DNA from: Myxococcaceae bacterium
Lineage (GTDB): Bacteria; Myxococcota; Myxococcia; Myxococcales; Myxococcaceae
Assembly (NCBI GenBank): GCA_016793095.1
Contig: JAEUJQ010000039.1
Coordinates: 1-64,000 of the forward strand
Reading direction: 5' to 3'
DNA length: 64,000 bases
The notes under the pieces were generated by a model. The model had not been told where the DNA came from and ran no database searches. It worked only from the letters and a program-made list of their open reading frames with translations. The first letter of the stretch is position 1; each line of letters starts with the position of its first letter. Below are positions 61,930 to 64,000 of this stretch, one piece after another. Both the position numbers and the translations under genes were made by a program.

Positions 61930-63699
61930 TCACTTCGCTCCAGCAGGCCCACGGGAGAGCTCGAGCCCCAGGCGCCGGGCCCGGCGCGCGAAGGTGACCG
62001 GGTCGACGCCCAGCTCGAGCGCCGCGCGCCGGGCGATGCCGTGGTGCCGCGCGAGCGCCTCGGCGATGGCCTCGCGCTCGGCCCGGGCGACCTGGTCTCT
62101 GAGCGTGACGCCGGCGGGCGGGCGGGCCCCGAACGCGCGGGGCAGGTGCGATGGCTCGATGAGGGCGCCCGTCGGGCAGACCAGCACCGCGCGCTCCACC
62201 ACGTTGCGCAGCTCGCGCACGTTGCCCGGGAACGGGGCCGCGAGCAGCGCCCGCTCGGCCGCGGTGGACAGCCCCATCACCCCCTTGCCGTGCTGGTGGT
62301 TGAAGAGGTCGACGAACCAGCGCGCCAGCGGCACCACGTCTTCCCGCCGCTCGCGCAGCGGCGCCACGTCGATGGTGAAGGTGTTGAGGCGGAAGTAGAG
62401 GTCGCCGCGGAACCGGCCGGCGGCCACGTCGCTCGAGAGGTCCCGGTTGCTCGCGGCCACCAGCCGCACGTCGGTGCGGCGCGTCTGCGTGCCGCCCACT
62501 GGCCGCAGCTCGCCGGTCTCGAGCACGCGGAGCAGCTTCGCCTGCAGCGCCGGGGTGGTGTTCTCGATCTCATCGAGGAAGACGGTGCCGCCGTCGCCCA
62601 GCACGAACAGCCCGGGGTGGTCGCTCACCGCGCCGGTGAAGGCGCCGCGCACGTGGCCGAAGAGCTCGCTCTCGAGCAGCGTCTCGCTCAGCACGCCGCA
62701 GTCCTGCACCACGAAGGGCCGATCGCGCCGCTCGGACATGCGGTGCACGATGCGCGCGAGCACCTCCTTGCCGGTGCCCGTCTCGCCCTGCAGCAGCACG
62801 GCCACCTTGTACGGCGCCGCCAGGCGCACCTGCTCGAGCACGCCCTGCATGGCCGCGCTCTGGAAGCCCGGGCCCGCCTCGATGGGCCTGGGCGCCGGCC
62901 CCGCGCGCAGCGCCTTCTCACGCTGCAGGTTGCGCTCGAGCTCCTGGGCCATGCGCTCCTGCTCGAGGCGCAGGGCGTGCTCGGCGCAGGCGTCCATCAC
63001 CGCGGCCCGCAGGCTCTCCACCGCCAACGGGGGCACGAGCCGCCGTGAGATCTTCTTCTGGTCGAAGAGCGTCGCGAGGTGGTCGGGCGCGGCCATCGCG
63101 CAGAACACGACCCGGGCGGCGAGATCGCGCGGGCGGCCCTCGAACGTCAGGTTGTCTTCGGTGACGGCGGCGGCGAGCTCGGCCAGCAGCAGCGCGCGCA
63201 CCTCGTCGTCGCCACAGATGAGCAGGGCCGACACGTCGCCCCGCGCGAGAATGGCCTCGACCTCGGGGTTCTCGGCGCCGAACTCGAGCTGCACCACGTC
63301 GCCCAGCGCGGCCTCGATGAGCTGCCGCGTGGCCGCGTCGGCGTAGGCCACCGCCACCCGCACCGGCGGCCCCGCGAGGTACCGGGCCAGCCGCAGGGCG
63401 CCGTCCTCCTCGAACCCCGTGAACACCACCCCGAACGCCGTCGAGGCCTGCTCGCGGTTCGGCGCGTCGTGCCGCCAGCGCACCTCGCCCCGGATGAGCA
63501 GCGGCACCTCGTCGTTCGGGAGCCGCAGCTCGAGCTCGACCGTCTCTCCTTCCACCGGCCCCACCCCTCCCGGTGGGCTCCCGATGAGGCCGATGCCGGT
63601 CTGGCTGATGTTGACGCTCCAACATCGCGGAATGGGCGGCTCCGTCACCACCCGCACCTGCAGCGGCCGACGATGACTTCGCTCGAGAAACTGGTGCAT
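61930..63699 (-). CDS. PilZ and AAA+ sigma54-dependent transcriptional activator
   Basis: 589 residues from the ATG at 63699 (GTG at 63702 possible). A PilZ-like domain (about 1-110) opens with RSHRRPLQVRVVTE and continues with SVNISQTGIGL, fitting c-di-GMP binding, where Arg residues and (D/N)xSxxG are key. About 112-240 resembles a receiver fold but lacks an obvious phospho-acceptor. The AAA+ domain has GETGTGKEVLARIVH (Walker A), GHVRGAFTGAVSD (sigma54 contact), GTVFLDEIEN (Walker B) and NVRELRNVVERAV. The C-terminal FIS-type helix-turn-helix is at about 545-585. It should activate sigma54 promoters in response to c-di-GMP. Its targets are not known; the TonB/YfiR pair lies downstream on the same strand. 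Confidence 0.93.
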   Translation of the reverse strand: MHQFLERSHRRPLQVRVVTEPPIPRCWSVNISQTGIGLIGSPPGGVGPVEGETVELELRLPNDEVPLLIRGEVRWRHDAPNREQASTAFGVVFTGFEEDGALRLARYLAGPPVRVAVAYADAATRQLIEAALGDVVQLEFGAENPEVEAILARGDVSALLICGDDEVRALLLAELAAAVTEDNLTFEGRPRDLAARVVFCAMAAPDHLATLFDQKKISRRLVPPLAVESLRAAVMDACAEHALRLEQERMAQELERNLQREKALRAGPAPRPIEAGPGFQSAAMQGVLEQVRLAAPYKVAVLLQGETGTGKEVLARIVHRMSERRDRPFVVQDCGVLSETLLESELFGHVRGAFTGAVSDHPGLFVLGDGGTVFLDEIENTTPALQAKLLRVLETGELRPVGGTQTRRTDVRLVAASNRDLSSDVAAGRFRGDLYFRLNTFTIDVAPLRERREDVVPLARWFVDLFNHQHGKGVMGLSTAAERALLAAPFPGNVRELRNVVERAVLVCPTGALIEPSHLPRAFGARPPAGVTLRDQVARAEREAIAEALARHHGIARRAALELGVDPVTFARRARRLGLELSRGPAGAK

Positions 63700-63705
63700 C
63701 ACAAT

Positions 63706-63748
63706 TGAAGCATCGCATCTCCCTCGAAAAGCGGCGACCGGTGCTTCA
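63706..63748. promoter_or_regulatory. Inverted repeat upstream of the sigma54 activator
   Basis: TGAAGCATCG (63706-63715) is mirrored by CGGTGCTTCA (63739-63748), so TGAAGCA and TGCTTCA form a 43-bp inverted pair with a 23-bp centre. It lies just upstream of the activator's start and upstream of the divergent ketosynthase gene, where an autoregulatory operator would be expected. It is too widely spaced to be a terminator. Confidence 0.35.
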
Positions 63749-63838
63749 GAAATGAGGTTTTGAGGTCACCGGAACTCAGGAGAATTAAAGGGTTGGGCGT
63801 GGCCCGGGAGGTGCTCAGCGAGGAGCCGGAGGCAGCGA

Positions 63839-64000
63839 ATGATGCGGGCACGAATCACCGGCGCGGGACACTTCGTGCCACGGCGGGCGGTGAGCAACGA
63901 GCGGATCGCGCGGGCGGTTCCGGGCTGGACCGCCGAGCGAATCGCCGAGAAGACGGGCATTCTGGAGCGCCGCTTCCTCTGGGACTTCGACGACGAGACG
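63839..64000 (+). CDS. FabH-like 3-oxoacyl-ACP synthase III, partial at window end
   Basis: The first 54 codons are visible and the gene continues beyond the window. The start is an ATG-ATG pair after a purine-rich GGAGCCGGAGG. The sequence ITGAGHFVPRRAVSNERIAR and AEKTGILERRFLWDFDDET follow the N-terminus of ketoacyl-ACP synthase III proteins (YxPxxxxtN.dl and RtGI.eRr). Which subtype it is, FabH proper or a secondary-metabolism homologue, cannot be judged because the catalytic Cys lies downstream. Confidence 0.82.
   Translation, partial: MMRARITGAGHFVPRRAVSNERIARAVPGWTAERIAEKTGILERRFLWDFDDET

Overview
The window reads as chromosome of a high-GC predatory or soil delta-type bacterium, most likely a member of the Myxococcota. 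The support is indirect but consistent: very high GC with strong GC at third codon positions, many lipoproteins carrying Gly/Ser/Ala or Asp-Ala-Gly-Pro linkers, thrombospondin type 3 repeats and Cys-rich repeats, several ECF sigma factors, a hybrid histidine kinase, a PilZ-AAA+ sigma54 activator, and a caspase-like peptidase. No rRNA, tRNA, CRISPR, prophage or insertion sequence was seen.

Layout. 1-2.6 kb: GC-rich repeats, then a reverse-strand trio of a putative outer-membrane protein, an ECF sigma factor and a membrane-anchored TPR-like protein. 2.6-7.2 kb: three surface lipoproteins, including a lactonase-type beta-propeller. 7.3-8.5 kb: unknown coiled-coil protein. 8.7-13.5 kb: a polysaccharide O-acylation operon (MBOAT, DHHW protein, SGNH hydrolase) ending in a pilin-like protein. 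13.7-16.2 kb: TSP3 outer-membrane protein and a Cys-rich lipoprotein. 16.3-20.5 kb: hybrid histidine kinase, small membrane protein, coiled-coil protein, gene remnant and serine protease. 20.7-23.5 kb: FadH-type 2,4-dienoyl-CoA reductase and an unknown protein.

23.9-36.5 kb is the most unusual locus: five reverse-strand genes. The first four overlap by four bases each, and they encode a 1,676-residue mosaic lipoprotein, a 1,165-residue lipoprotein with a lectin-like stretch, a HEAT-like protein, a small lipoprotein and an OmpA/TSP3 protein. They look like one co-translated envelope assembly.

36.8-39.4 kb: RecX, a GNAT acetyltransferase, a frameshifted small gene and a frameshifted Maf gene. 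39.5-48.0 kb: eight consecutive forward genes with minimal gaps: propeller lipoprotein, ECF sigma factor, anti-sigma/DUF4384-like protein, caspase-like peptidase, VWA-like lipoprotein, outer-membrane-like protein, GH1 beta-glucosidase lipoprotein and a TIMP/NTR-like secreted protein. 48.0-55.3 kb: membrane protein, 12-repeat Cys/Asp lipoprotein, YbfF-type esterase, unknown protein, Nudix-like protein, dCTP deaminase (dcd) and molybdopterin adenylyltransferase (mog). 55.7-64 kb: thioredoxin-fold/metallopeptidase fusion lipoprotein, HhH-like lipoprotein, Uma2 nuclease-like protein, a YfiR-like protein coupled to a TonB receptor with an internal amber codon, a PilZ-sigma54 activator, and the start of a FabH-like ketoacyl synthase.

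A recurring oddity is local decay and duplication at gene 3' ends. Three genes (about 7.0, 38.2 and 52.6 kb) have tandem direct duplications of 83-120 bp that span their stop codons. Three more sites (19.4, 55.4 and 57.2 kb) keep only C-terminal coding remnants.
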